Shown here piece after piece: positions 1 to 12,601 of a stretch of 64,000 nt of DNA. A program made the translations under genes and the position numbers. Numbering within the stretch: the stretch's first letter is position 1; each line of letters opens with the position of its first letter. The stretch is from the NCBI GenBank assembly GCA_947044365.1, contig OX345640.1, positions 6,932,001 to 6,996,000 of the forward strand, given 5' to 3'. The notes under the pieces are model-generated. The model worked only from the letters and a program-made list of their open reading frames with translations, was not told the origin of the DNA and did not search any database. Source of the DNA: Petrosia ficiformis. Lineage: Eukaryota > Porifera > Demospongiae > Haplosclerida > Petrosiidae.

Positions 1-282
1 ATGGCCGGCCACACTATGTATTCAATCAATGATCTAAGTTTAACAGCTAGATCACAACTACTAATTCAGATTATCATTTCAATCCTGTATAATGTTTGTA
101 GCTATTATTATATAATTTTCAGTGATCGTTGTTATTTACTTTTTTTTTGTTCAAAAGGTGGTTTCTAGAAATGCTTCGCAGCCCACCTAGCAACACCCCT
201 GACAATTATATAATTATTTTAAATTGAGCTGAGAAATATGATAAAATTTCATATTTATACATTCCTTAAACTTAAGTCTTAC

Positions 283-354
283 CTAACTCTTTAGCTTCAA
301 TCATTCGATACCATTCCAATTTTGGCCATAGCATTGCATTTTCTCGTATCAATT
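283..354 (-). CDS. 5' exon of an ankyrin-repeat gene, cut by the window edge
   Basis: This 72-bp exon is bounded by an AG acceptor and a GTAAG donor on the minus strand. It reads LIRENAMLWPKLEWYRMIE followed by AKEL and leaves one base for the next codon. It is the unit-1 counterpart of the exon at 34946-35017, which splices in phase to a coiled-coil exon and then to ankyrin exons. Here the following exons would lie left of base 1, so a further copy of the ankyrin gene should begin outside the window. No upstream exon was found between this exon and gene A, so the true start may be the internal ATG in this exon or an unseen exon. Function is unknown beyond the linkage to ankyrin repeats. Confidence 0.6.
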
Positions 355-1511
355 CTAAAACAAATGAAAGAAGCACATTTCACATTTTTATATAGCATAC
401 AGGGCCATCCCTATAATTTCTTTCTACGGGATTGAAACTAATATGGTATATATTGCGTTTTTGTGTCACATATGCATTCTGTATGTACCTAAGGAAATTA
501 TGTCAATCTGGGAGGGGGCTTGCTAAATTAATAGCTATGGTATATACCTAATGAAATGCACAATGAGGTTCTACAGACCAGTAGGAACAAAGCTGCTTAT
601 AGCTTATACAGAAACTGGAACTAATAGCTGTTATAACTGAAATAGACCCCAAAATTTCTACAAGAACGTTTAAAAAGTAACAAGAGTAGATAACAGTGTG
701 TTGTGTTTCATACATGAGAAAGTAAGCCATGATTAGGCTGAATGATGACACCACAAACAAATCATAGGGATACTTTATTCTTCATATTTGAAATTTAATA
801 TTAAGGCATCATCAACTGGAGAAATTTCTACCTACATACACCATAGCTGAATGTTCTGTAAATATGAACCGAGTATATCCTTTATAACACAACTGAAACA
901 TGTGTAATTAAGTATAAAACATATCCCTCACACCAGTGATATAACACCCATTATATCCTGTGGGGGAGGACAATGCTGAGTGTACCCAAGAATGTCACAG
1001 GGACATAGCCTCATGCAACTTCTGAGGCTCAATTAATTGTTCAATGATTCAAACATCTTTTCCTGGTAGCTACAATCAGTACAATGCTCGCCCATATTCA
1101 GTACAATAAGGGATAGCAACTGACAGTAATCTAACAAATAGCATAATCTATCAGCTGTACTAAATTATTCTCTCTCTGTTATTACTAATGTGAGGTACTT
1201 TGAGCAGCAAATCGAGATCTTTGATTACTAAGTATGCATATTTGTTAATGAAGAATAAAAATAATTATTATGATGTTAATTTTAACAATGGTGAACCAGT
1301 AAGCGCAATGCTGAAATTATTTCATGTAATAAAGAATCTTTACTGATACTCAAATGTGAATGTTAATTACCTAATTAATTTATAACACACAAGTGTATAA
1401 CTTTCAAAGATTACAAAAGCACTTTTAATGTGGCCATCTTCATAAATGCCAAAAGTTTAATTTAAATGAAATGGCATTTGTGGACAGACTTTCCTAACTG
1501 TCTGTATAACA
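355..1511. other. Intergenic spacer between ankyrin-gene exon and gene A (unit 1)
   Basis: No gene is seen. The sequence is almost collinear with 35018-36173 in unit 2, differing by scattered substitutions and rare single-base indels. It should contain the promoter of the ankyrin gene, but no defined element was recognised. Confidence 0.6.
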
Positions 1512-4500
1512 CTAACCACTTTCACTCTGTGTCCCACCATTAACAGTAGTACTATCAATATCTTCACATTCCAACAACTGTTTTGAGTTCTCTTTCACAA
1601 GTAACTATAATAATTGTAAAATATCTTCTTTCCATGTAATTCATAATTAAGTATGACACTAACCTCTTCTCTACTGATGACCACACATCCTGCTATACTA
1701 ACACCTACCACACAATATTTCAGCAACTCATCTTTATTTTTCGTGGCTAAACTCATAAACTCTCCAGAAAGGTGAAGTGGAGCATAACATAGTAAATAAA
1801 CTTTGTCTTCATTTGGCGATACCATTTTCACCATGATATGATGAGCCATTCTACGGAAAGCTATTGTAAGCATTCGTTGAATATAGCACAAAGATTCCAT
1901 CCCAATGCTACAATCTAGGGTAAACTCCACACATTCGGATTGAAGTAGAGGTCTGTTTGAATTAGGCATTAATGTCTGTTCATATACTTCTTTGACTAAC
2001 ATCTTGCTGCTCATCTCTTCAAGTGTGCCCTCATAAACTTGTAAGTGTTGAATGGATGTTTGGAGTCTATAATGACAAGCAATATCTTTCAGGTGAAGAA
2101 CATTTAGAACAGAGGTATGGATACTTATGATGGTCAGTAACTCCTCGATTGATTCTGCTGTTTCCAGTTCATCAGCTAACTCTACGAAAGAGAAACTAAG
2201 AAAGGATTGTAACTTATCCATTGGAATCAGCTTTTTCTCTATCTCTTTCTTCATTTCCATGAATAACTGCAGAAACTGTCTTTTCTGCTCTTTAAATTTA
2301 TATTCACAACCTAAAAAACACACATATACACAAAAGAAAGTAAATCATGCATACATTGTGAAAAGAGCAAGTAAATAAATGCTTTGGGGAACTTTGTTGT
2401 ATATGTTATACTAGTACAGTGTAATAGCCCCTCTTCTTATTATGATCAGCTGATGGGGGAAAGAAAGGAAAGGACTAGAAATACTTTCGAAATTGTATTT
2501 ACTCCCCCACAGGAATTTTTATTTATTATTATTTATTATTATTCATTTAGTGAGATTACTCATTATATCAAATCGAAAATTATTGGTATCATCTACCGAT
2601 AGTAATTATCAGTTTTATTTGCCATTATAAATTAAGGCCAGTTTAAATTAGCTGGAATTAGTTATATAAACAACAGAGAAGTTATCAGCTCAACCTAAAA
2701 TTATGGGAAGCCAGTGCTAATTAGGTATGATAACTACAGATGGCAGATGGCTATTGTTATAAAGATTTAGGTTGAGCTCATAAGTGGTCTGTGGTTACCT
2801 AACTAATTTGAACTGGCCTTGATTTCTAATCATCAAATAAAACTGATAATTACTATTTGTGTGTGATACCAATAATTATTATTTTGATATACAATACCGA
2901 ATAGTTTAGGAATCAGTATCAGTGGTATTGAGTACTGTAGTAATGTGAGACAGTATTCTGTTTATTCACACACTAGTTTGCATTGTTTTGTGTATTAGGT
3001 GTTTCATTGTGATTATACATTACTATTTGTATTTAGTGTCATATGATGTTACTAGATATAAATTAGTTTGTTCCCACAACTATCTTCATTATATGCTATA
3101 CATGTTCAAGTTGAATAAAATATTACATTTCAGGTGATGACATCACAAATGTGTATAATACATGTGCTTACATAAACATCAAATTTTGTACCAATTCACA
3201 TGTGAAACCTTTTTTGTTAAATGGTTGATTCCAATTGTATCGGTATCAATATTTCAAATCGATACTAGGAATTTCACACATGGTATCGAGTACTTTGGTA
3301 TGGAATTGCCCATCCATAGAAATTACACATATAGCTAAAGATGGAAGAGAGGCTATCACACTAAACTACAGTCTATTCAATTTCAGGAGTCATGAAAGTC
3401 AACAGTGGAAGAAATGCATCATTGGAATGTAACAGTATTTTGTGTTTGTGGTCTCTCCTGTGAACATGTACTTACCTTGTGTATATACCTGCATATCTTG
3501 GCAGGAACATTTGAGAAAGTGTTACTGTGTTTAGTGGCCTACATCTGAGTTAGAATTGACAATGCCGAAGGGAAAACGAGTCAAGAGCACCTTCAAGAAT
3601 ATTATTTGTAATGTACATGACTATTAATTTTTGATTGGCAAAGTAAGAAACAGAAGTCCACTCGCTCCACCTAAGTTATATAAGATGACTAATGAAGCCA
3701 CTAGCTTCTCAAATCGCACTGTCAACCATGTCCTTCCAGTAAAGAGAATGCTGTACAAAGTCCTTTTACATTTCCAAATAAGAGATATAAGGAAAGCAGA
3801 GAACAGAGGAAGAAACCAGCAATTTAGGATCAAATAGCAGTATCAGTAGTGATAAAGAATATATTATATATATAGTTTTCAAGTATCTTGTAATTTCTTG
3901 TGGTTTTAGGTATTTCTGTGCTTAAGTATAAAGTCTAATGGTACAATTCATATAGCTTATGATTTGCAGTCATATTGCATATCATTGGATTTGGCAAGTT
4001 GAAACAAGTGGAATGGTCTTTGTTGCATATCAATATGATAATGTATAAGGAAGTTATAACCACAAACGTTCATGACTCTTCAATGTGAATAGACTACAAT
4101 GTTTAACAGTAATTAAGTCATAGTAGATAATAATATCAATTCTTAGACACTGAGGAGATAGAATTACACTCAATATTTTAAGTCACATTCATTACAGTAT
4201 CTCCTTAACCAATTCACCAGTGTTATCACATTTATGCAACAAAGTATTTTATGCCCTGAAAACGCAATTGCCACATAAATATGACATAATTGTATGACAC
4301 ACTCAATTCAAATACATATAACTTATGAATGGTTGAGGGTACAATCCTCTTCTACCTTTCACAAAGGATAGACTAATATGTATGCTACAACTTTTATGTA
4401 CTCTGAAATAGAACATTTTATTAAGAAAATGGAGAAAATCCATCTGTTTTCATTAATTTTGTTTCCATGTGACAAATTATTATAACATAAATCAAAATTA

Positions 4501-7500
4501 ATATTGTATTAGAATCTATTAGAGATAGTATTCTTTCTTTCTTTCTTTTGTCTTGCTGTTATGGCTTCCTGATTAAGGTACTACTTTTGATGGATCTGGT
4601 ACACAAGCTATAAAAGATACTAACTTGTATATTGCCATTGTTCACAATTATGAAACACAAAGTAAGATTGATGACAAAAGAATTCTAAACAGAAACATTT
4701 CCCTATAAAATATAAGAAAGAAAACACCCAGTAAAAAAAATTAGCACATAAACAAAATAGAAGAGACATGTTGGTACTATGAAGTATGAAGAGTGGAACA
4801 AATACTTGTATCATACAGGAGATCACATTACATACTGCTTTCTAATCTACCAAAAGGGGTTAGATCTAAATCAACCTTTCAACATAATAGAGTCTAGTTC
4901 ATATTTATGCATACAGTCTTCTTTATGATTATAGGTACTATTAAAATAATATACTATAATCATAATAATTATTATAATACATAAGTACACTTATATGATA
5001 CAAGTCTTTATAATGTTACTTAAACTATTTTATAATGGTAAAGGTCTTTCACATTCAGCTTGACCTCAAGGAAATGTTCATAACTTTAGTTCGGAATGAC
5101 CAATAATCCTTTTACCTGTGTCATTTTAATGAAATTATCCTTCCTGTTCATTTCTGGTATCTCAAATTGCAATCCATTGCTTCATTATTGAGTTACAGTA
5201 TTAACCTTATGACCTTAAACTATATATACAAAAGTCACCATATGCTAATTTGAGGTCGTCGTGAATGTGAACAGACTTTACAATAGCTCCTTTACACACA
5301 CAAATGTTATAAACAACAACAAACCCTAACCTGTATATATATCAATTTGTTTCTCTTCATTCTTGACTCAAAGTCCTTTATGTTTGGTACCTTTGTGCTC
5401 AGAAAAAGTGGCGGGGCTGATGATGACGCAATTGATGCAATGCAAAAATTGTATACGCAACAAGAAATATTCATTTTATATATAAGAGGTATGTACATTG
5501 AAATATTTTGGGGAATTAATTCAGTGTTTACAGTGCAGCATTGTATTCCATGATTAATAAGTTAACAATTATTTTAGAACAGAGGTGACACTATTGCCAC
5601 TTAATATCATGTAACTAGACTCCTCCCACTGCAAGCGAGGGGAAGCCTATTCATCACTTAAGTAAAAGTACTGTTAGGAAGGGGCCCTTGTTTCTATGGC
5701 AAAGTAATCTTATAGAGTAAAATGTCAATTATTGGACACCACCCCTACTCAGATGCTATAGCGCTCTATCTACCACCACAACTGGAATTACTACACATAG
5801 TAAGAAAGTATAGTAAGTAATATTCCTGCATAACAAGTTTCATGATGATTGCTTGCTTCGTCTTGAAGTTATAAGCTTGCAAAAATGAAATTCAGACACA
5901 CCTATGATCGGAAAAATTAATATATTTACAGACAGCTATTCATACGTCTTATAGAACAGCGGAAATAAATGGCTACTGTACCATCTGCTGCAACATCTAC
6001 TATAGTCATAAACCAAATCTTGTCTCTTACAGTTGCTTGACTGATTTTTTGTATTTAACTATCTGGATCATTCTGAGCAATCAATAATTCGCCACGCCTT
6101 TTGTAAATAGTACAGTGCTTAATTGGAAGTATAATTTTTGGTGACTAATAAAATAAAATTTATTAATTCCAATTGAACTCTATTACAAAAAGGTGTGCCC
6201 GATTATGAGTGATTCATGTTATCAATAGTCTCGCATAGCCAGCCCCTCCCACTCTAACGAAGCAGGCTATCAACTGAACTCAATTATTTAAATATATGTG
6301 TATTTTATCTGGTCTCTGCATTATCTCAAAGAAGAAAAAAAGGTCCTAAATGAGTCTTGTGAATGTTCAAGAGAGCTAGAGGTCCTCAGAAAAACGCTTA
6401 CATGTTTGTGAATCATGTGCACATGACTTGAAATAGGTGGAGCTACAAAGTTACATTCATAGCAAAGAAAGCTTGATGTTGTAGCAAGGTATACCTCAAT
6501 TGTGTTTGATTTGATGTAGTACTTTGCTAGCAATTAATAGTCATGATACAGTATCAGTTATGTTCAGATGTGTCTGGTTGTCCCCAGGAGTCTTCTCAAA
6601 TCTGGAAATAGTAACCGTGAGTGATATAAATTGTCATAACTTTACAACTGAAAGGTTTTAGCAAGGACAACTTGTTATTTTTCATCATTGTAAAATTTGA
6701 AGTCTGCCGCTAGCTTGCTCTAGCTGCCAATATTCATAGTTTTTCCGAACATACAAACACACAAACACACATGCAGATAGACACACACAAACACACAATA
6801 ATTATGATTGCCATATCCTTCCACCTATACTTTGCGGTGAGGGTAATGAAGCCAAATAGCATCACGATAAAACACATGTTCACTTTACTGAAGTAAGAAC
6901 TCAGTATAATAATGTATTTATGAATAACTACATGGGAGACATAAATTTCCAGTGATGTTTCTGTTTCTGATTGGCTTGTTCTATTTTGGATGCACAGCAC
7001 AAGTTAATGTATATATATATACATCAACTTGTGCTGTACTAGACACTTCTCTTCTATTGCAAGGGTGTAGATAATGTGGGGGCTAGGGGGGCTTTAGCCC
7101 CCCCAGATTTTCAGTGTGTTAATATGTACAAAGCTTTAAACATTTGGAAAAAAAACAGTTACAAAACAACACAACATATGGTCACGTCATGCGTGACTCA
7201 TTTTTGATCATATTGTCCAAACATACTACTATTACACTGAATGAATTCATTCACATGGATATGTGTGAATGAAAAGGGTGTAACCCCACAGAAGTGGGCA
7301 TGGCTTAAAATGTTTTCGCAGCCCGCTTTGCGTGCCACATACTTTCACCCCCCCCCCCCCACTTTCTAAAAGTTATGTACACCCTTGTATTGTAGTGAGA
7401 TAGATCTCGCTTCAGCAACAATGCTTTTAATTTGTTGCAATTATTACTCCATGCACCCAATATTGTTGTCTTGAATAGCCAGACCCAACACACTACAATG

Positions 7501-8259
7501 GAAGGGTCTGCTCAACTCAGCATACAATCATTTCTCAAGTAGCATTTTAGTGGGTGATAAACCACTAATCATATTCATAACCAAAACAAGTATATTCATA
7601 ACATTACTAGTCAGCTGTCATTTAGTTTTATTAGGTACTTACGCTTTTGACAAGTGCTACTACAGTAGGTTGACCAGACCCTTTCTTCATAGTAGGTTGG
7701 GTCTGGCTATGTGTGACTACCAAAACTGTAGTTACATCAATGCCAAATTACAGATTGCTTGCAGTTGCATGAAAAAACAATTATAGTTTGTCAGTTTCCT
7801 CATTGGCAACTACAAATAGGATATTTATTATACTAATTTTAACTGACCTTCCTGTGCTTCAGTATGCACTGCTTCTAGTTTATCAAAAGGTTTACCTATT
7901 GAGTGTTCACAATGGAAATTAAAGTCAATACACTATATGTATAACTTACCACACTCTTTCAGTACTATCTTTCCAATATGAACTGTAGTCTTATATTTAA
8001 GTAATATAACACCAAATATTATGAGCTTGTCATAATCATCAACTGCTTTTTCAAGAACTTTGTTGAATGCATCACTCTGACCAGTGATAGACGTTTCGTG
8101 CGTAACTTCAGAGCAGTCTTGTTCATCAAAGACTCCCTCTAGTAACAGCATTTTAGCCATAACAACAGGATTATTCAGCTGACCATGATAGTGCTGCATA
8201 AGAATAGAAGAAGCTTTCTTAGCCATCGCCGGAGTAATATCGATCTCGATTTCTGACAT
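1512..8259 (-). CDS. Gene A, unit-1 copy: CARD-like N-terminus plus unknown conserved region
   Basis: The predicted join is 7950-8259, 7848-7895, 1664-2310 and 1512-1604, all on the minus strand, giving 365 codons plus TAG. Each junction has AG/GT signals and phases agree (1, 1, 0); the last intron is only 59 bp. Exon 1 (from ATG at 8259; the preceding in-frame GTG was not used) encodes about 100 residues. It has the hydrophobic pattern of a DEATH-fold domain, CARD-like: LLLEGVFDEQDC, then a long helix and a final hydrophobic helix. Exon 3 encodes about 215 helical residues, starting with a charged stretch (EMKKEIEKKL), that I do not recognise. The C-terminus is acidic and serine/threonine-rich. 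Gene X ends only 153 bp upstream and the ankyrin gene follows downstream on the same strand. Compared by hand with the unit-2 copy, exon 3 has about 8 synonymous and 8 amino-acid-changing substitutions and no indels, which suggests constraint. The CARD assignment is inference from pattern only. Confidence 0.7.
2578..2877. mobile_element. Foldback (MITE-like) element, about 300 bp
   Basis: The ends form an imperfect inverted repeat of about 75 bp: AATTATTGGTATCA at the left and its complement at the right. Inside it the arms carry AAGGCCAGTTTAAATTAG against CTAATTTGAACTGGCCTT. A related core occurs in unit 2 at about 37726-37888. There is no coding capacity. The superfamily is undetermined. 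Confidence 0.55.
6300..6845 (-). mobile_element. Diverged copy of the CCCTCGCC repeat family
   Basis: Read on the minus strand from about 6845, it begins ACCCTCACCGCAAAG and then a GT-rich stretch. It continues with segments matching the element at 53768-54636, including the TATAACTCACGGTTACT-type region, the GCTAGCAAAG motif and the pyrimidine tract ending in TTCTTCTTT. It is more diverged than the other copies and its far end is not clear. Confidence 0.45.
6994..7037. repeat. 44-bp near-perfect palindrome
   Basis: The arms ACAGCACAAGTT and AACTTGTGCTGT flank an ATGTATATATATATACAT centre, with one mismatched pair. It could extrude as a hairpin. No function is evident. Confidence 0.7.
7060..7387. 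mobile_element. Short TIR element with TATTG duplication
   Basis: The termini are CAAGGGTGTA and TACACCCTTG, a perfect 10-bp inverted repeat. They are flanked on both sides by TATTG (7055-7059 and 7388-7392), which looks like a 5-bp target duplication. The inside has C and G homopolymer runs (for example ten or more C near 7350) and no transposase. It is a non-autonomous DNA transposon; superfamily is uncertain because 5-bp duplications are unusual for hAT. Confidence 0.6.
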
Positions 8260-8412
8260 TACGACCACACCCTACAACATACCGCCACGTCACGTCATGA
8301 AAGGGAGTAAGTCATTCATAATACATGTATTATACGACAACTTTAACAGGTTAAAATAAATGGATAAAATTAATAAGTTGAAGAATGCAAAATCTATTTG
8401 AAATAACAATTT

Positions 8413-9174
8413 CTATTTTCTGGAATAGGTTAATATTTCATTAGCTATCAGTTTAAGGACTGGGTTATCTTGTTTATTTAGTACAGTACAAAATGAAACT
8501 AGTTTTTGAATGTCATTAGATACTTTAAGAAGACACTGAAATTCCTCTAGCAATCTACTAGCTTTATCATATCGACTGAGACTGGGTGTGTTTAAAACAG
8601 AATCTGCAATATGACCCGATATAAGATCAACAGATGACAGGTCGTTTGCTAATCTGTCTGGTTCTGTGACGGCATTGAGAATCTCAGATAAGTATGACTT
8701 GAGAATTTCATGTGGTTGAGAACTGGAATAAACTCCAAATACATGTCCTCCTGCGTATGAAATAATTTCTGTAAAATAATAAAATTAGTAGCATATAACA
8801 TTTTACCTGGAGATACTCCTTGTGGTAATATAACTCTGAAGAAGTCATTAGGTCTATCAGCTCCTATTAAACGAATCAATGATTTCAGAGGTAAGTCAGA
8901 TTTCCATGAGAAATTAAAGTGACTGTGAGGAACATCAAGGGTTTGTTGGGGAGTGAAATAATCAATATCTCCTTTATCAATCTATAAAACAAGTAGAGAG
9001 AACAATAAATTAATCTCCTTTTCTTCATAAATGTATATTATACCTGAGTTCAGTCACTTGCCACTGGTCTAATTCTTCATTCTCAGGTTTCAACTTTATA
9101 GACCTTGCATTCAATTTCAGTTTGACTATCTGACGAACACCATCGACACAATCAAGATACTTTTCTCTTATGAA
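8413..9174 (-). CDS. Gene X, 3' exons encoding a CARD-like C-terminus
   Basis: Three minus-strand exons are read: about 9044-9174, 8807-8981 and 8413-8750, ending in TAG. The last two join in phase (SPGGHVFGVYSSS). For the first, a donor inside it (CAA followed by GTGACT near 9055) gives the phase-0 junction DQWQ-IDKGDIDYF; the stronger-looking donor at 9043 would shift the frame. The middle exon has FNFSWKSDLPLKSLIRLIGA and FFRVILPQG. The last exon ends with LSRYDKASRLLEEFQ, VSFCTVLNKQDNPVLKL, a pattern typical of CARD domains (helical, KA-x-LL-E, then F-C-x-x-L). Coding-looking sequence continues upstream to about 9400 (for example CTLNWPVYGLHTKGSLP), but a stop interrupts it, so the 5' part may be decayed or mis-spliced in my model. 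A decayed homologue lies at 39560-39832. Role unknown; an adaptor or receptor with a DEATH-fold domain is a guess. Confidence 0.5.
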
Positions 9175-10389
9175 CTATAAATAAAAGAAGTGTAATAATT
9201 AAAATGAGGTAAAAACAAGTGCAATGAAGCTACAGGTAGAGATCCCTTTGTGTGTAAACCGTACACTGGCCAATTTAACGTACACTCCTCATTTCCAGTA
9301 GGAGTTAAACTGTCTTATCAACTACATATAGGTCATCTAAATTATCCATAAGTATTGACTGAACTTGTGCAGTTGTATCATAATGACAACCTATATATTA
9401 ATATACAAGCATAATGAATGGACAAATACCATAATGTTACATACATGTTATCTGAGCAAACCAGTAAATGTATATAAGCTTAACATCTAAAGCAATCTAT
9501 AAATAATTATAATGAAGAGAGTGGCTGATGAATAGGTACAAACCAATCCACCTACATACACACCTGTATAATATACATTTGAACTGTCATTTGGTTACAT
9601 GAGTTTGAATATACAAAATTGCTAAAATAGCAAATCCATTGGTTAGTGCAGTTGCAAGAATTTAACAATTAGTTATACATGTATGTTCAAGATACATACA
9701 TGTACATCTATCACCATAGCTACTTTGTATTAAAAGATATACATGTAGGTATATACCAATTATGCTCATTAGGTATATACCAATTATGCTTAATATCTCA
9801 TTAGGTATATACCAATTATGCTTAATAACTCATTAGATGCACAAAGAAGGTTTGGAAACCTAAAAGGATTAATTAAAATATTTATTCTGCTTCTTTGTAT
9901 ATATTAGACAGGAATAAGGAAATTGCAATTTCAATTATTGAATTATAATTAGTAAAAGTACATGTATATCACCATACAGTCATAACAACCTACACGACCA
10001 ATTAAATTATAATTTCCATTTTCCACTATTCCTTCACAACTGTACTAACCAATAAATTAGTTATTTTAACAATTAAATTTTTGCAGTGTATTATAAATCA
10101 TTACTGATTTGTTTTCATGTTAGGTAATATTTACAAGTATATAAAGTACATGTCATAATAACATATAGTACTTTAAACATAATTTTGTCATAACTCGTTT
10201 CTCAAATATTAGTCAGTTGCTACAGATGTTTATAACAACAGCCGAAGTTGTTTAAACTATCCATTCAGTACTCGTAAAGGTATAGAAAGCCAGTAACATG
10301 GAGCAAGAAACTTCTCCACTGCCATTTTATTGCAATTATAATTTCACCTGTTCAGGTTCTACGCATGCGCAAACATTAAATGAATATCA
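9175..10389. other. Upstream remnants of gene X and AT-rich sequence
   Basis: Minus-strand coding-like patches occur at about 9240-9400, with an in-frame stop between them. From 9400 to 10390 I see AT-rich DNA, including a short tandem repetition of TATACCAATTATGCT around 9750-9830 (three copies). No gene is evident. Confidence 0.45.
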
Positions 10390-10464
10390 AGATGCTAAAT
10401 ATATATCCGAATACCAAAATAATGAGCGAATATCCAAACGGAGCGAATATTCGTTGCAGCCCTA
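10390..10464. mobile_element. Terminal fragment of a hAT-like MITE
   Basis: The sequence ends in CGAATATTCGTTGCAGCCCTA, preceded by repeated CGAATAT/GAATATCC blocks. TAGGGCTGCAACGAATA is a common terminal type of hAT MITEs in animals. The opposite end was not found, so the element is truncated. Confidence 0.45.
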
Positions 10465-10529
10465 ATTATAATGTCTTCTCTATGACCTGTCCCATACCAA
10501 TAACTCTATGCAATACCAATTTCTTAAGT

Positions 10530-10690
10530 AATCTATTCATCAACTTGTAATCCATTCATCAACCCACTGGTCCACTAACCATTAGTCCATTTATCATCTA
10601 TCCACTGATTTCTCTGTCTAATCATCCTTTGATTAATCATCTATTGATCCATTCAATCTTCCATCTATAATCCATCATCCTTAATTCTCA
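10530..10690. repeat. Degenerate minisatellite related to the 36-bp family, opposite orientation
   Basis: Repeated ATCCATTCATCAAC / CCACTAACCATTAGTCC blocks are the reverse complement of the GGATTAGTGGACAAATGA unit seen from 11255. Copies are diverged. It is not coding. Confidence 0.5.
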
Positions 10691-11254
10691 GCTGGAAAAA
10701 TGAGTGGACGGATCAGTTTTTTCCCTACAATATAAACGAAGAGAGTCACAACCACACCATTCATCAACCACACCCACTAACCACACCTATTTGTGACACC
10801 TTAATTATGTTAGTGTCAAAGTAGTAGTCAAATTAGTACTATACAGAAGTAATATACATGCAGATTATCCAATACAAACATCTCTCTTTAAGCTCCTAAC
10901 ATACATCCATTGTAGTTCAACTGTTATACTTCACATGTAGATCTAGCATCCACCAGGTGAAAACACAGCCAATACAAAGCACTAATCTTTCACCTATCCA
11001 ATTCCTTATAAATCTTGAAATCTACAAAACATTTCCCCTACTTTATTATCCCACAATGGCTACTCAACTTTATCTACATCTTTCTTGGGCTTACAGATAT
11101 TGGCACACCTACAAACTCATTGGTTAGAGACAGCTAGCTCCTTTGCAGCTCCACCATTTTACATGTGGTTAATTACTTACGAATGTGTCCTTTCTTAATT
11201 AGAGGTGCGGTTTCCGTTTTCAGAATTGTAACGCATAAATTACGCACTTGGATG
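10691..11254. other. No gene seen
   Basis: Unique-looking AT-rich DNA between two minisatellite blocks. Neither strand shows an exon with convincing splice signals. Confidence 0.5.
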
Positions 11255-11860
11255 GATGAATAGATTAGTGGATGAATTGATTACAGCACAAACAAGAGGA
11301 TGGATTAGTGGACAAACGGGCAGATGAATGGATTAGTAGACAAATGAACAGATGAATGGATTACTGGATAACTGGGTGGATGGATGGATTACTGGAAAAA
11401 GTAGTAGATGGATGAATGGTTTACCAGATAAATGAGTAGATGAATGGAGTAGTGGACAAATGAGTGTATGAATGAATTACTGGACATGGATTAACTACAT
11501 GAATGGGCAGACAGATGGTAATTAGACAAATGAATGACTTGCAGTTAGTGCAGAACCAGATGCAAGAATGATTGGAACAAGAATGATTACTAACAAGAAC
11601 ATAATTGCAGACAATACTTAATATATATATTATAATTATTAAATGAGTAGACCGATGGATTACTGGATAAACGAGTGGATGAATGAATGAATTAGTGGAC
11701 AAGTGAGAGGATGGATGAACAAACGGATGGATGAACAAATGAGTAGATGAATGAATTGATTAGTAGAAAAATGAGTAGATGGATGAATGGAATGGCGGAT
11801 AGATGGATGGATTGGTGGATAACTGCATATACATGTATATGTACAAGTAGATGAATAGAC
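11255..11860. repeat. 36-bp-type minisatellite, unit 1, degenerate
   Basis: Imperfect tandem copies of a unit like GTGGACAAATGAGTGGATGA + ATGGATTA occupy most of this stretch, with unrelated sequence between about 11510 and 11640. The homologous unit-2 array at 41400-41650 and 47723-48580 is longer and far more homogeneous. Long ORFs across it arise because the unit length is divisible by three; they are not genes. Confidence 0.75.
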
Positions 11861-12484
11861 AGATGTTGGATGAATGTAATCATCTTTATACCTATCTATA
11901 ATGATCAGAAAGAAATGAAGAATCCACATTTGGATTATACCAAACATCACTTTCTTAATAGCAGGTATAGCTATAGGACAACATATCATGATTATCATAA
12001 TCACATCATGTGACTAATCATGTGGTACTGCACTTTATCACTACAGCAATGTGATTTACCACTAAAGTAATGTGCAATGTCATGTGATTTAGTGCTTATG
12101 TCACATGTTATAAACATACATGTATATCCCTCACATTCCGATTTGCTGTTCCTTTCCTCCTCCTCATTCATGTTAAAGGAGAGAGTACTTTGTTTCTTCT
12201 TTTGTTTCCTCTTTACTGATCATTTATACTCAACTCTACAAATATTAATATCAAATACATGTATATGTTTAATTAGGATATGATATAGTGGGTATGTTTC
12301 AAGGGGACATTTTCGCTGTTTGCATGGATTTACTGTTATACACAAATAACATGAAAATCACAACTTCAGTTGGACCAAACGAAGTCATTCATGTCACCAC
12401 GTGGGTCCAAAAGTGTTGAAGTACAAAAGAATTCTCAATATTTCAATGTGTGAAAGTTAACTTTGTGTCCCATCTATGAAAATG
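11861..12484. other. Spacer homologous to 49383-49600
   Basis: The stretch around 12020-12130 (ACAGCAATGTGA, GTCATGTGATTTAGTGCT) matches unit 2 at about 49390-49500, which confirms that the units are collinear here. No gene is recognised. Confidence 0.5.
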
Positions 12485-12601
12485 CAGGGTTCTCGCTAAA
12501 GCGCGATATTGTGGCGCTACGCTGTGCTGTACAGTTAGGAGCTAGAGGATTAATTAGTTGGGTGCGGTCTATAATAATGAACTGGGACCTACTCGTACAA
12601 A

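Larger units (their letters stand above)
2311..7847 (-). other. Intron 2 of gene A (unit 1), filled with repeats
   Basis: This 5.5-kb intron is far longer than its unit-2 counterpart (36973-38730, about 1.8 kb). It contains the foldback element at 2578-2877, an element copy near 6300-6845, a palindrome at 6994-7037 and the TIR element at 7060-7387. In 3000-6000 only AT-rich sequence with short chance ORFs was seen. Weak similarity to the unit-2 intron returns near 7550-7847, for example the short inverted pair of AGACCC and GGGTCT around 7670-7712. Confidence 0.5.
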
